Both the position numbers and the translations under genes were made by a program. Of a stretch of DNA of 61,544 nucleotides, positions 6,011 through 14,772 are shown piece by piece; positions within the stretch are counted from its first letter, which is position 1; each line of letters starts with the position of its first letter. The DNA comes from a virus, in the IMG/VR virus record IMGVR_UViG_3300037010_000926, positions 1 through 61,544 of that record; one strand, 5' to 3'. The notes under the pieces were generated by a model. That model was not told where the DNA came from, searched no databases, and saw only the letters and a list, made by a program, of their open reading frames with translations.

Positions 6011-7518
6011 CCCTTCCCTTGAGCCCTGCCGACATCATGCTGCTTGGCCCTGAGGACCGGCGCAGGGCGTTGGCGCTGCTCAAGGAGCGCGACCAGTGGA
6101 TCCAGCAGAACCGCTTCGCGCTGATGTTCCCGGACACTGGCCCGCTGGCCCGCGAGAAGTACGTCAAGCACCTGGCCTTCTTTGGCTACGGCTCCAAGTT
6201 CCGCGTGCGTGGCTTCATGGCCGGCAACCGGATCGGCAAGACCGAGGCCGCCGTCTACGAGCTGGTGTGCCACATGACGGGCGACTACCCGTGGTGGTGG
6301 ATTGGCAAGCGGTTTCATTCGCCTGTGCGTGTGTGGGTCGCGGGCGAGACGGCCAAGCTGGTACGGGAAGGCCTACAGGTCAAGCTGTTTGGCCAGTGGG
6401 GTGAGTTCGGCACGGGGATGATCCCGTTCGCCAAGCTCAACAAGTGGTCACCCAAACAGGGTGTGCCCGAGACGGTGGACACCTTCACCGTGCGCCACGC
6501 CACGGGTGGCCTGTCCCGAGGTGAGTTGAAGTCCTACGACCAGGGCGCCGGCTCATTCGCATCCGTTGAGCGCGAGGTGATCCTCCTGGACGAGGAGCCG
6601 CCCGAGGACGTGATGAATGAGTGCGTCATGCGGACCATGACGACGGACGGCATGGTGATGCTGTCCTTCACCCCGCTCAAGGGTGTGACGCGGGTGGTGC
6701 ACAAGTTCTACACCCAAGGCAAGCCGATCGAGGGGCCGGTCACCGATCCTGAGACTGGTCTGGCTATGCGTGCGCTGGTGATGGCCGGCTGGAAGGATGC
6801 ACCCCACCTCGGACCCAAGGAGATCGCTGAGCTGTCATCGCAGTACGCGAGCAAGCCCAGCGAGCTGAAAGCTCGGATGGACGGCATCCCGGAGCTGGGC
6901 TCAGGCCTGGTGTTCCCGGTGGCCGAGGCGTCGATCACCGTCGAGCCCTTCGAGATCCCAGCGAGCTGGCCACGCATCGCTGGCATTGACTTTGGCTGGG
7001 ATCACCCTACGGGTGCTGCGGAGCTGGCCTGGGACCGCGACAACGACCGGATCTACCTTGTGCGCGATCTGCAGGAGCGCGAGATGCCGCCGCTGCTGTT
7101 CGCCGCCGCCGTGCTGCCCTGGGGAAAGTGGTTGCCGTGGGCCTGGCCACACGACGGCAAGCAGTCCGGTGGCAAGTTCGACGCCAAGGACCAGCGCACC
7201 CTCAAGGACACCTACGCTGGCCACGGGCTGGACATGCTCAGTGACCACGCCCAGTTCCCTGATGGTGGCAACGGGGTCGAGGCCGGGATCCTGGAGATGA
7301 TGGAGCGAATGATGACGGGCCGCTGGAAGGTGTTCAACACCTGCGTCAAGTGGCTGGGCGAGTTCCGCACCTACCACCGCGAGAACGGGTTGATCGTCAA
7401 GATCGGCGACGACGTGATTTCAGCCAGCCGCTACGGCTACATGATGCGCCGCTACGCCAGGTGCAAGCCCAAGCCCAAGTCGACCCTCAAGGTAAAGACC
7501 AACTGGAGGACCGCATGA
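5998..7518 (+). CDS. terL: Terminase large subunit
   Basis: 506 aa. N-terminal ATPase: Walker A GNRIGKT (about residue 78), Walker B VILLDEEPPED (about residue 195). C-terminal RNase H-like nuclease: GIDFGWDHPTGAAELAWD (about residue 328) supplies the first catalytic Asp, with later acidic residues near EAGILEMMERMMTGRW. Cuts and translocates concatemeric DNA into the prohead through the portal encoded at 12127. Length and motif order are normal for Terminase_6-type enzymes. Confidence 0.95.
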   Translation: MADMTLPLSPADIMLLGPEDRRRALALLKERDQWIQQNRFALMFPDTGPLAREKYVKHLAFFGYGSKFRVRGFMAGNRIGKTEAAVYELVCHMTGDYPWWWIGKRFHSPVRVWVAGETAKLVREGLQVKLFGQWGEFGTGMIPFAKLNKWSPKQGVPETVDTFTVRHATGGLSRGELKSYDQGAGSFASVEREVILLDEEPPEDVMNECVMRTMTTDGMVMLSFTPLKGVTRVVHKFYTQGKPIEGPVTDPETGLAMRALVMAGWKDAPHLGPKEIAELSSQYASKPSELKARMDGIPELGSGLVFPVAEASITVEPFEIPASWPRIAGIDFGWDHPTGAAELAWDRDNDRIYLVRDLQEREMPPLLFAAAVLPWGKWLPWAWPHDGKQSGGKFDAKDQRTLKDTYAGHGLDMLSDHAQFPDGGNGVEAGILEMMERMMTGRWKVFNTCVKWLGEFRTYHRENGLIVKIGDDVISASRYGYMMRRYARCKPKPKSTLKVKTNWRTA

Positions 7519-7856
7519 CTGACACCGCCACAGCCAACACCGACATCCTGAACCCGCTGCGGCTGCGCACCCTAGCCGACGAGGTTGAAAAGCTGGAGCG
7601 GATGGAGGAGCACCGTAGCACCCTTCCTGATGCTCCCGTGCTGACTGTCAACTGGGTTTACGGACCAGCCATGGAGGGCTACTCCGAGCTGTGCTCGGCG
7701 CTGGCAGCCGAGATGACCAAGCGCTTCAACGAGTTGTGCGAGCGGGCCTTGGATGCCCAACGCACTGCAGTCGCTGTGGCCAAGATCGAAGCGTTGCAGA
7801 ACCGCCGCGCCATCGTCTACCCGGACGGCACGGTGAAGCCAGGGGATCCGCTATGA
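7515..7856 (+). CDS. Hypothetical protein downstream of terL
   Basis: 113 aa from ATG 7515, overlapping the terL stop. Helical, including YSELCSALAAEMTKRFNELC and ALDAQRTAVAVAKIEALQN. No catalytic motif. Possibly a packaging or head accessory by position. Confidence 0.7.
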   Translation: MTDTATANTDILNPLRLRTLADEVEKLERMEEHRSTLPDAPVLTVNWVYGPAMEGYSELCSALAAEMTKRFNELCERALDAQRTAVAVAKIEALQNRRAIVYPDGTVKPGDPL

Positions 7857-8287
7857 GTGGTATTTTGTTGGGTGGGCCAAAGGCCTGGAAGGTGCGAGCC
7901 GTGGGTGACCTGGTGCTGGCGTACCACTGGTACAACGATGAGCCCACGATGTTCATCTACCCGCGCTACCGGCGCCTGCGGCTGACCAAGGCCACACCCT
8001 GGGGGCTGCCACTGACTGCGGCCCATGAGCTGGTCAACGCCGGCACCAAGGGGCACGGCGTCAACTCAGCAGAGCTGTTGGCCAAGTCCGAGCGCTGCGC
8101 CGAGCTGATGGGGTTCCAGAACGATCGCCAGGCGGTGTTCGCCATCGCTGACCTGATCCTGTCGGGGTTGACCGACCTCATCCACATGCCGCCAACGCCT
8201 GAGGCCTTCCTGCGCGAGGAGGCGCCCGTGGGCGGCACGATGCAGCTTGTGGTCGACGGCAAGACTGTGCTGGAGAAGGACGTATGA
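7853..8287 (+). CDS. Hypothetical protein
   Basis: 144 aa from ATG 7853 (ATGA overlap). Begins MSGILLGGPKAWKVRAVGDL; contains a helical middle (AELLAKSERCAELMGFQND) and an acidic C-terminus. Family unknown. Confidence 0.7.
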   Translation: MSGILLGGPKAWKVRAVGDLVLAYHWYNDEPTMFIYPRYRRLRLTKATPWGLPLTAAHELVNAGTKGHGVNSAELLAKSERCAELMGFQNDRQAVFAIADLILSGLTDLIHMPPTPEAFLREEAPVGGTMQLVVDGKTVLEKDV

Positions 8288-8553
8288 ACCTGAATGACCG
8301 CGCCCGGGAGGCCTTGCGCTACGGGGCTCAAGTCCCGTTCGACTGCGAGATTACTGGTGACCCCGACGAGTTCAAGCCACCCCGGGTCAAGGATTGGGCT
8401 GTGCGGGCCGCGCGTGGGGTCTGTGCTGAGCTGCAGGGCCGCGCCGGCATGAAGGAGATCATGGGCAACATCTACCCCACCCAGGCCCGCGACCTGGTGC
8501 AGGTGATCGCGGCCATCATCCGGGAGGCGGACAGGCGCCGCAAGAAACCCTGA
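8284..8553 (+). CDS. Hypothetical protein
   Basis: 89 aa, MNLNDRAREALRYGAQVPFD at the start. ATGA overlap with the previous gene; last gene of the packaging operon before a 319-bp gap. No motif recognised. Confidence 0.7.
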   Translation: MNLNDRAREALRYGAQVPFDCEITGDPDEFKPPRVKDWAVRAARGVCAELQGRAGMKEIMGNIYPTQARDLVQVIAAIIREADRRRKKP

Positions 8554-8872
8554 CTATCCCATGAATTTGGGGGTTTCATTCGCTTACGTGGGGTATACGT
8601 CGCAGGTAGACTCCCATCCAAGTTGTGCGGCCATAACACTATAAGAACGAGACAACGCAAGGCCTGAGCCCCGGGTCTATATGCCGAGCGGTGGCGACCA
8701 CGGAGCAGGGGAAAGCGGCCTGGCGGGTGAATACGAACAGGGCTAGGTAAGTAGTCAGGGGGGTGGGCGCTAACGCTTGACCGGGAGGTCGCGTTGCCCA
8801 TCTCCCTGGCAAAAGCTGAACACTCCAACCTGGCGTCAATCATGGATCATCTTCCGTATACCGGAGATGCCC
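8554..8872. other. 319-bp intergenic region with two promoter-like elements and a hairpin
   Basis: Holds a sigma70-like promoter (TTACGT 8584-8589, 17 bp, TAGACT 8607-8612), about 200 bp without a convincing gene, and a nested hairpin at 8765-8798 (GACC/GGTC inside AACGC/GCGTT inside GGGC/GCCC). It ends with the CTCCAACCT promoter motif at 8823. A short transcript from the first promoter could be a small RNA. A 21-codon ORF (ATG near 8680) has no supporting signal. Confidence 0.5.
8823..8850 (+). promoter_or_regulatory. CTCCAACCT promoter motif, copy 1
   Basis: CTCCAACCT 8823-8831; fifteen bases after its TCCAAC comes GATCAT (8845-8850), a -10-like hexamer. Precedes the gene at 8873. One of six identical motifs, all plus-strand and outside or at the very edge of genes. 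Confidence 0.55.
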
Positions 8873-9952
8873 ATGTCATCCAGCAATCCCAGGCGCGACT
8901 TCCTCACAGGCCCCAGCAACGCCCAGCTTGACGCGGGTGCCATTGGCACCTTGGCGGCCGACTCATCGGGCAGGCTGGTCGACCTGGACGGCAATGTCAT
9001 GGGGGCGCCGGCCAGCTTCAACAGCTCGGGCCGGCTGATCCTTCCCAGTGGTGGCGTGGCAGGTGCGCCGCCTGCCAACGGTGAGGCCGATGTCTTGCGC
9101 CTGGCCCAGGGTGGCGCACGCGGCACGCTGGCGCTGAGCTGCTACTTCCCGCTCGATGACGGCACTGGCGCCACTGCCAATGGCTACCCCAATGACACCC
9201 CCTTGACGCTGGCCGGTGGCATTGGCTGGGGGCCACAGCGAGGGCTCAACTTCAACGGTGCTGGCTACGCCCAGGTCGACCCGTCTGTCTCGCAAACCCT
9301 GCTGCGCTCCATCTTCAACCTGGACAGCCTGACCACCAGCGAGATGGTGATGTTCTACGGGGTGTTCACCCACGGTCTGTCGCTCACCGGCACGTCCACG
9401 ATCTTCGCCTGGGGTCGCACAGCGGGGTCCAACCCAGAAGGCTGGGGCCTGGAGGTCACCAACGCGCTGAACATGCGCTTTCGCCATCAGGGGCTGGGTG
9501 GGTCGACGACGTTCATCGGGCTGGGCATGACCAACCTGAACCAGTCGGACGCCAGCAACAACAACACCCAGACCGCCATCGCGGGGGCGGTCAGCCGGGC
9601 CGCCAACGGTGACCTGGAGCTGATGATTGCCACGCGCTTCCTGTCCAACCCTGGTCCTCCGGTCGCCGGCCTACTTCCTGGCGGCGTGAACCGCACCCAG
9701 GTGCTCACCCCGCTGGCCAAGCCAGGTGGCGCCAGCCGGTCCTGCCGCTACGTCTCTGACGTGTCCTTGACCTTGGGTGCCTTCCCCGGCACCGGCCCAG
9801 CCAGTGTCAACAACATCATGCCGGCCGGCACCGCCCTCTACGGCTGGGGCTTCGATCGCCGGCCACGGCACCCGGCACTGCTCTATCGCGTCGTGCGTGA
9901 GCTGTCCCAGTCCACCTACATCCGCCCGGCCTCGGCCAACGTCATCTCCTGA
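8873..9952 (+). CDS. Virion surface protein, LamG/jelly-roll-like
   Basis: 359 aa from ATG 8873 (GGAG at proper spacing). The N-terminus (RRDFLTGPSNAQLDAGAIG) resembles tail or neck decoration proteins. The middle region with ALSCYFPLDDGTGATANGY and GLNFNGAGYAQVDPS fits a concanavalin/LamG-like beta sandwich that binds glycans. Immediately followed by the PhoD-like virion protein. Role inferred from composition and position. Confidence 0.55.
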   Translation: MSSSNPRRDFLTGPSNAQLDAGAIGTLAADSSGRLVDLDGNVMGAPASFNSSGRLILPSGGVAGAPPANGEADVLRLAQGGARGTLALSCYFPLDDGTGATANGYPNDTPLTLAGGIGWGPQRGLNFNGAGYAQVDPSVSQTLLRSIFNLDSLTTSEMVMFYGVFTHGLSLTGTSTIFAWGRTAGSNPEGWGLEVTNALNMRFRHQGLGGSTTFIGLGMTNLNQSDASNNNTQTAIAGAVSRAANGDLELMIATRFLSNPGPPVAGLLPGGVNRTQVLTPLAKPGGASRSCRYVSDVSLTLGAFPGTGPASVNNIMPAGTALYGWGFDRRPRHPALLYRVVRELSQSTYIRPASANVIS

Positions 9953-9961
9953 GGCTACGCC

Positions 9962-12073
9962 ATGCAAGCAAGCCGCCCCCTTCTGGTCTATTCCTGCACC
10001 CGGATCCAGACCGCGCTATCGCTGTCGGTCCTGCTGGGCTTCAACCCGGTGGACACCTTCTGCCTGGGCGACGACGTGTACCTGGAGCAGGTGTTCGGCT
10101 CGACCACCGACCACTTCTATGGCCGCTACAGCGACTCGATCAGCGCGCCAGCCGGCGCTGGTGTGGGGGTTACGGTGGGCGCGGCAGTCAATGGCGCGCT
10201 GCCTGCTGGCGCTGCCACGGTGATTGCGGGCGGCGCGGGCTATCCAGCCGCAGGCGCCATTGGCTCACTGTCGGGTTGCACGATCAGCGCCTTTTTCCTG
10301 CCCATCGGTGGCCTGCAGCCTGGCCAGATCCCGGCCTCAGGCACGATCACCACGGACGGCACGCGGGCTGTGGTGAGTGCCAACGTGTACCACGGAGGCA
10401 CGCTCTACGACAACGTGGGCAGCGCCACCCAGATGCGTGTGGTGGCGAGCTGCAACCGTGAATACTGGCCATTGAAGTGGGCTCACCAGAAGGCTGGCGC
10501 CGAATGGGCTTTGCTGCAGGCTATGCGTGCGGCGGGCATGAAGCTCTACTGCATGTTCGACGATCACGAGCTGATCTCGAACCTGACCTTCGCCTCCACT
10601 GATCTGACCAGCCGCAGCGGTGGCGGCGCCCCGTGGTGGCAAAGCATGAGTGGCCAGACCAACCTGCTCAACTTCTGGCGCGAAGCCGTGGCGGGCTTCG
10701 GGCTGACCAGCGCGCTCTACTACGACAACCCCACACCCCAAGACAACCCGACCGACATTCCGGCTGGCCTGGTGGGGGCGCCTGGCGTAACGCCCAACGA
10801 CTTCAAGATCCGTTACCACTACGTCGATTACGGGGCGAAGATGGTGCGCGGCGGCAAGCTGCTGCGTGTCATGCAGTTCGACACAATGAGCTTCAAGTCG
10901 CCTTACAACGCGACTGACGACGGCACGGGCACCAGCGGCAAGACCATGCTGGGCTTCACCCAGATGCGCTGGGCCATCGAGAAGACCAAGGAGGCCAAGG
11001 CCCTGGGCATGAGTGTGGTCTGGCTCATGCCCAAGGATCCCGCCAACTTCGACAACGGGGATTCGTGGCGCGGCACGGGCGGCGGCGCCCTGGGTTACAA
11101 CGGGGAGTGGAACTACCTGCTGGGCCAGATCGAAGCGCTGGATCTGCCGGTGGCAGCCGTCCTGGGCGGCGACAGGCACCAGCCGCACGCGGCCTGGTTC
11201 GACATCCGCAACGGTGACGCTGGCTCACTGCTGACGCTGTGCCCCTGCCCGCTGGGCGCCGACCCGGCCGGCATGTCACCCTACCCGCAAAACATCTACG
11301 TCAACCGCGACCCGGATGTGTGCGTGGCTGGCCTGGTGTCCTTGCTGGATGATGCGGTGCGGGTCCAGATCGTGGATGCCCACACCGGCAAAGAGATGTT
11401 CGGTGCCGATGTGCCGTTGGGCCAGCGCCGGCCGCGCGAGATCCGCTGCGTGTCCCCTGATCCGCAAAAGCCGCTGACCATCCCATCGGTTTACGCCTAT
11501 GAGGGCACCTGGGCGCTGCGGCCCACCTCAGGCATTGCGCTCAACGCCAAGGCCTATTTCCGCGACATCGGCCCCAACGGCAGTGTCTGGAGCTGGGACG
11601 GCACCTACTGGGCGCCTCTGCAGCCGGTGGTGCTCTACCGGGGTTCGGGCAACCTGGCCAACTACCTGGCCACCCTGAGTGCCGTATCTGGCACTTTTGT
11701 GGCACCCGGCAGCGTCCCGGCTGGAATGTTCATCAAGCCCGGCATGTGCCTGGAGGTGGACGCCGACCTGGTTCGCACGACCGCCATTGCCACCAGCGAC
11801 CTGAACGTGACACTGGGCGGTGTGATCGTCGAGACGTACACCACCACCGCCACCGCTAGCTTGCACGTTCGCCTCAACACCAACGTCTGGTGCCGTACCT
11901 CGGCATCGCAATTGGCTGAGGGCAACACCCCGCCCGGCGGATCCGGCGTGTCGACGTTCTCGGACAAGACGATCAACTTCGCCAACGCGGCGGCTTTCGC
12001 CTTGTCACTGGCCAACGCCAGTGCCAGCGACACCCACCGCCTGGTGACCTACAGCCTGATCCTCTACCCGTAA
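9962..12073 (+). CDS. PhoD-like metallophosphoesterase domain protein, virion-associated
   Basis: 703 aa. Metal-site motifs of the PhoD-type calcineurin-like family appear in order: CTRIQ near residue 17, GDDVYLEQ near 38, FDDHELIS near 200, and GGDRHQPHAAW near 403. The C-terminal 200 aa are beta-rich, with Ig-like or jelly-roll character (LNVTLGGVIVETYTTTATA). Family members hydrolyse phosphodiesters or phosphomonoesters, including cell-surface polymers. In a virion-gene setting it could act on surface phosphate groups at adsorption; that role is inference. Confidence 0.75.
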   Translation: MQASRPLLVYSCTRIQTALSLSVLLGFNPVDTFCLGDDVYLEQVFGSTTDHFYGRYSDSISAPAGAGVGVTVGAAVNGALPAGAATVIAGGAGYPAAGAIGSLSGCTISAFFLPIGGLQPGQIPASGTITTDGTRAVVSANVYHGGTLYDNVGSATQMRVVASCNREYWPLKWAHQKAGAEWALLQAMRAAGMKLYCMFDDHELISNLTFASTDLTSRSGGGAPWWQSMSGQTNLLNFWREAVAGFGLTSALYYDNPTPQDNPTDIPAGLVGAPGVTPNDFKIRYHYVDYGAKMVRGGKLLRVMQFDTMSFKSPYNATDDGTGTSGKTMLGFTQMRWAIEKTKEAKALGMSVVWLMPKDPANFDNGDSWRGTGGGALGYNGEWNYLLGQIEALDLPVAAVLGGDRHQPHAAWFDIRNGDAGSLLTLCPCPLGADPAGMSPYPQNIYVNRDPDVCVAGLVSLLDDAVRVQIVDAHTGKEMFGADVPLGQRRPREIRCVSPDPQKPLTIPSVYAYEGTWALRPTSGIALNAKAYFRDIGPNGSVWSWDGTYWAPLQPVVLYRGSGNLANYLATLSAVSGTFVAPGSVPAGMFIKPGMCLEVDADLVRTTAIATSDLNVTLGGVIVETYTTTATASLHVRLNTNVWCRTSASQLAEGNTPPGGSGVSTFSDKTINFANAAAFALSLANASASDTHRLVTYSLILYP

Positions 12074-12101
12074 CTCCAACCTCGTCACCTGCTGACATCA
12101 T
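12074..12101 (+). promoter_or_regulatory. CTCCAACCT promoter motif, copy 2
   Basis: Motif 12074-12082, -10-like CATCAT at 12096-12101, fifteen bases after TCCAAC. Drives or precedes the portal gene at 12127. Confidence 0.55.
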
Positions 12102-12126
12102 CCCCGTGTAAACCACGCGGGATGCT

Positions 12127-14349
12127 ATGTCTACCATTGAGGGCTACCAGGGGATCCAAAAGCCAGAGCCCAATCTGTTTGGGGACGCTACCTTGGACGA
12201 TGGGATGGACCAGCAGGAGGTCCAGGACGCCGACCTGGACAGCGAGGAATCCCAGGCGCTGCTGCGCCAAATCCTGACCTGGCTCGCTCACGAACGCGAT
12301 CGCCAGTCTGCCAACCGGGTCGAGATGGCCCGGGACCACGACTTCTACGATGGCCTGCAGTGGACCGAGGCTGATGCCCAGGTGCTCAGCGATCGCGGCC
12401 AGGCGCCGCTGGTGTTCAACCAGGTCAAGGTCGCTGTGGACTGGCTGCTGGGCAGCGAGAAGCGCAACCGCGTGGACTGGCGTGTGCTTCCCCGCGAGGA
12501 AGACGACTTCGAGATGGCCACGGTCAAGACCAAGGTCTTGAAATACGTCAGCGACGTGAACCTGCTGCCGTTCGCGCGCAGCCAGGCCTTCGCCGAGGCG
12601 GCCATCGCGGGCATGTCCTGGCTGGAGGACAGCCTCAACTCCGACGCCACGGGAGACATCCTCTACTCTGGTTACGAGTCCTGGCGCAACTGCCTGGGGG
12701 ATTCGCACTCCAGGCGGCTCGACTACAAGGACGGTCGCTACCATTTCCGCTGGAAAGTCATGGACCTGGACGTGGCCCAGGCCATGTTCAAGACGCGCAA
12801 GGGGCAACTGGCCAAGGCGGCAATGAGTGCGTCCCAGATCGCGTCCGAGCTGGACAAGGAGCTGTGGTATCTCGGGGAGAACCTGTCCGAGACGACCATG
12901 AACGCCTCGGGCGACCGTGCCTACAACTCCGACATCAACACCGGCAACAACCGGCGCACGCGGGTGCGCGTGTTCGAGTGCTGGTACAAGATGCCCGAGG
13001 AAGTGCAGACGGTGAGCGGCGGCACCTTCCACGGGGAAAAGTTCGACCCGCAGCACGCCGGCATGGCCAAGTCCATCGACCAGGGCTACGCCGAGGTCAT
13101 CAAGAGCACGCGCCTGGTGATGAAGGTGATCTTCTTCACTGAGCGCGACGTGCTGGCCATGGGCGACAGCCCGTTCAAGCACAACGACTTCCCATTCACC
13201 CCGGTCTACTGCTTCCGTCGTGGCCGCGACATGGCGCCCTACGGCTACGTGCGCAACATGCGCGATGCTCAGGATGACCTGAACAAGCGCATGAGCAAGT
13301 CGCTGTTCCTGCTGTCGGTAAACCAGATCATCACCGAGGTCAACGCCTTCGACACCGAGGGTGAGTACACCCTGGAAAACGCGATCGAGAACGCATCCAA
13401 CCCGCAGGGCGTGTTCGTCCTGAAGGATGGGAACAAGAAGTTCGAGATCCGCCGCGACTTCGCCGAGATCAATGGCCAGCACCAGCAGATCGAGCTGGAC
13501 ATGCGCTTCATGCAGACCGGCTCGGGCATCACCGATGAGCTGCTGGGCCGCAAGACCAACGCCGTGTCTGGCAAGGCGGTGGAGGCCCGCCAGGACCAGG
13601 GCTCGATGACCACTTCGGGCATCTTCGACACCTACCGGCTGGCCATCAACATCTCTGGCCAGAAGCAGCTCAGCAACAGCGAGAAGTTCTACAGCACGCC
13701 CAAGGTGATCCGGCTGACCCAGTGGGCGCCATCGGTCCCTGACCAGCCCACACCAGAGAACCCTAAGCCCGCCGGCACGGGGCTGGACTGGGTTCGCATC
13801 AATCAGCCCGAGGTGCAGCCTGACGGCAGCGTGCGCTTCCTCAATGACATGACCGCGAGCGTGGCTGACTTCATCGTGGACGAGCAGGACTTCCGGGCCA
13901 ACATGCGCCAGGCGATGTTCGAGAGCCTGTCGGCCATGCTCGACACGATCGGCAAGTTCTCGCCGCAATTCGCCGTCTCGATGCTGGACATGGTGGTCGA
14001 CCTGGCCGACTTCCCTGGCAAGGAGGGCATGGTCCAGCGGCTCAAGCAGCTCATCGCCGAGGCGCGTGGCGAGACGCCGGCTGCGCAGCAGGCTGCCGTG
14101 GCGCAGCAGGCTGAGCTGGCCAAGAAGTCCAACCTCCAGGACCAGGCCACCGCGACCTCGATCGTCAAGGATCAGACCGCTGCTGACCTGAACGATGCCA
14201 AGGCCGACCAGATCCGCACCTCGCTGATCCCGGGCGCTGTGGCGCTGGATCCGCAGCGCACGCCTGAGCCCACGGCGGGGGCTGCGTCCGCGTCCACCCC
14301 GACGCCTACCCCGACGCCTACCCCGGCGCCACCGCCGCAGGTAGCTTGA
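12127..14349 (+). CDS. Portal protein (P22-type)
   Basis: 740 aa. Typical P22-like portal landmarks: DHDFYDGLQWTEADAQVL near residue 70, NQVKVAVDWLLGSEKRNRVD near 98, WRNCLGDSHSRRLDYKDG, and RNMRDAQDDLNKRMSKSLF near 376. The C-terminus has a helical barrel-like, Gln/Ala-rich stretch and ends in a Thr-Pro repeat (PTPTPTPTPA). It forms the dodecameric DNA channel at one vertex and docks TerL. Confidence 0.9.
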   Translation: MSTIEGYQGIQKPEPNLFGDATLDDGMDQQEVQDADLDSEESQALLRQILTWLAHERDRQSANRVEMARDHDFYDGLQWTEADAQVLSDRGQAPLVFNQVKVAVDWLLGSEKRNRVDWRVLPREEDDFEMATVKTKVLKYVSDVNLLPFARSQAFAEAAIAGMSWLEDSLNSDATGDILYSGYESWRNCLGDSHSRRLDYKDGRYHFRWKVMDLDVAQAMFKTRKGQLAKAAMSASQIASELDKELWYLGENLSETTMNASGDRAYNSDINTGNNRRTRVRVFECWYKMPEEVQTVSGGTFHGEKFDPQHAGMAKSIDQGYAEVIKSTRLVMKVIFFTERDVLAMGDSPFKHNDFPFTPVYCFRRGRDMAPYGYVRNMRDAQDDLNKRMSKSLFLLSVNQIITEVNAFDTEGEYTLENAIENASNPQGVFVLKDGNKKFEIRRDFAEINGQHQQIELDMRFMQTGSGITDELLGRKTNAVSGKAVEARQDQGSMTTSGIFDTYRLAINISGQKQLSNSEKFYSTPKVIRLTQWAPSVPDQPTPENPKPAGTGLDWVRINQPEVQPDGSVRFLNDMTASVADFIVDEQDFRANMRQAMFESLSAMLDTIGKFSPQFAVSMLDMVVDLADFPGKEGMVQRLKQLIAEARGETPAAQQAAVAQQAELAKKSNLQDQATATSIVKDQTAADLNDAKADQIRTSLIPGAVALDPQRTPEPTAGAASASTPTPTPTPTPAPPPQVA

Positions 14350-14350
14350 G

Positions 14351-14770
14351 ATGCCGCAGGTTTTCCTGGCCCGATCCTCATGGCCAAACTCACCCTACCT
14401 GGGCACCCAGGTCACGGTCTTCGACGAGAACGACGTGCCAGGCCTGTGGACGGGTCGCGGCTACGCGCCCGAGGATTCGACCCAGGCCATCCCGCTGTAT
14501 GGCGACTACGCCCTCAAGGCGACGGATGCTGACAGCAGGTTTGCCGCCATGGTGGCGTTGACCTTGACCATCCCGGCGGGGCTGTCACCCATGCCGAGCT
14601 GCATCGTGTTGGCTCCCCCTGATCCCGGGATCGTGACGCTCAATTTCACGGGCGGCGCCAAGGGCAACGGCAGCGTGGCATCCATCGGGCGTATGCGCAA
14701 CGCCAACCCGGCCGGCGTGGGCATCGTGGCGCTCTACGAACAAGACCAGTACGGCATCACCGGGGTCTGA
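14351..14770 (+). CDS. Hypothetical virion protein
   Basis: 139 aa, beta-rich (LSPMPSCIVLAPPDPGIVTL, NANPAGVGIVALYEQDQYG). Sits between portal and a 672-aa protein in the structural operon. Probably a minor virion component; no family recognised. Confidence 0.65.
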   Translation: MPQVFLARSSWPNSPYLGTQVTVFDENDVPGLWTGRGYAPEDSTQAIPLYGDYALKATDADSRFAAMVALTLTIPAGLSPMPSCIVLAPPDPGIVTLNFTGGAKGNGSVASIGRMRNANPAGVGIVALYEQDQYGITGV

Positions 14771-14772
14771 TC

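Noticed and set aside
8765-8798. Another attC site
   Set aside because: TAAC and GTTGCCC flank a stem, but the outer boxes do not fit RYYYAAC/GTTRRRY, there is no extrahelical-base pattern, and no cassette boundary or broken gene is seen.
12085-13968. Long minus-strand ORF opposite the portal gene
   Set aside because: A His/Leu/Val-rich shadow of the portal frame; typical GC-rich antisense artefact.
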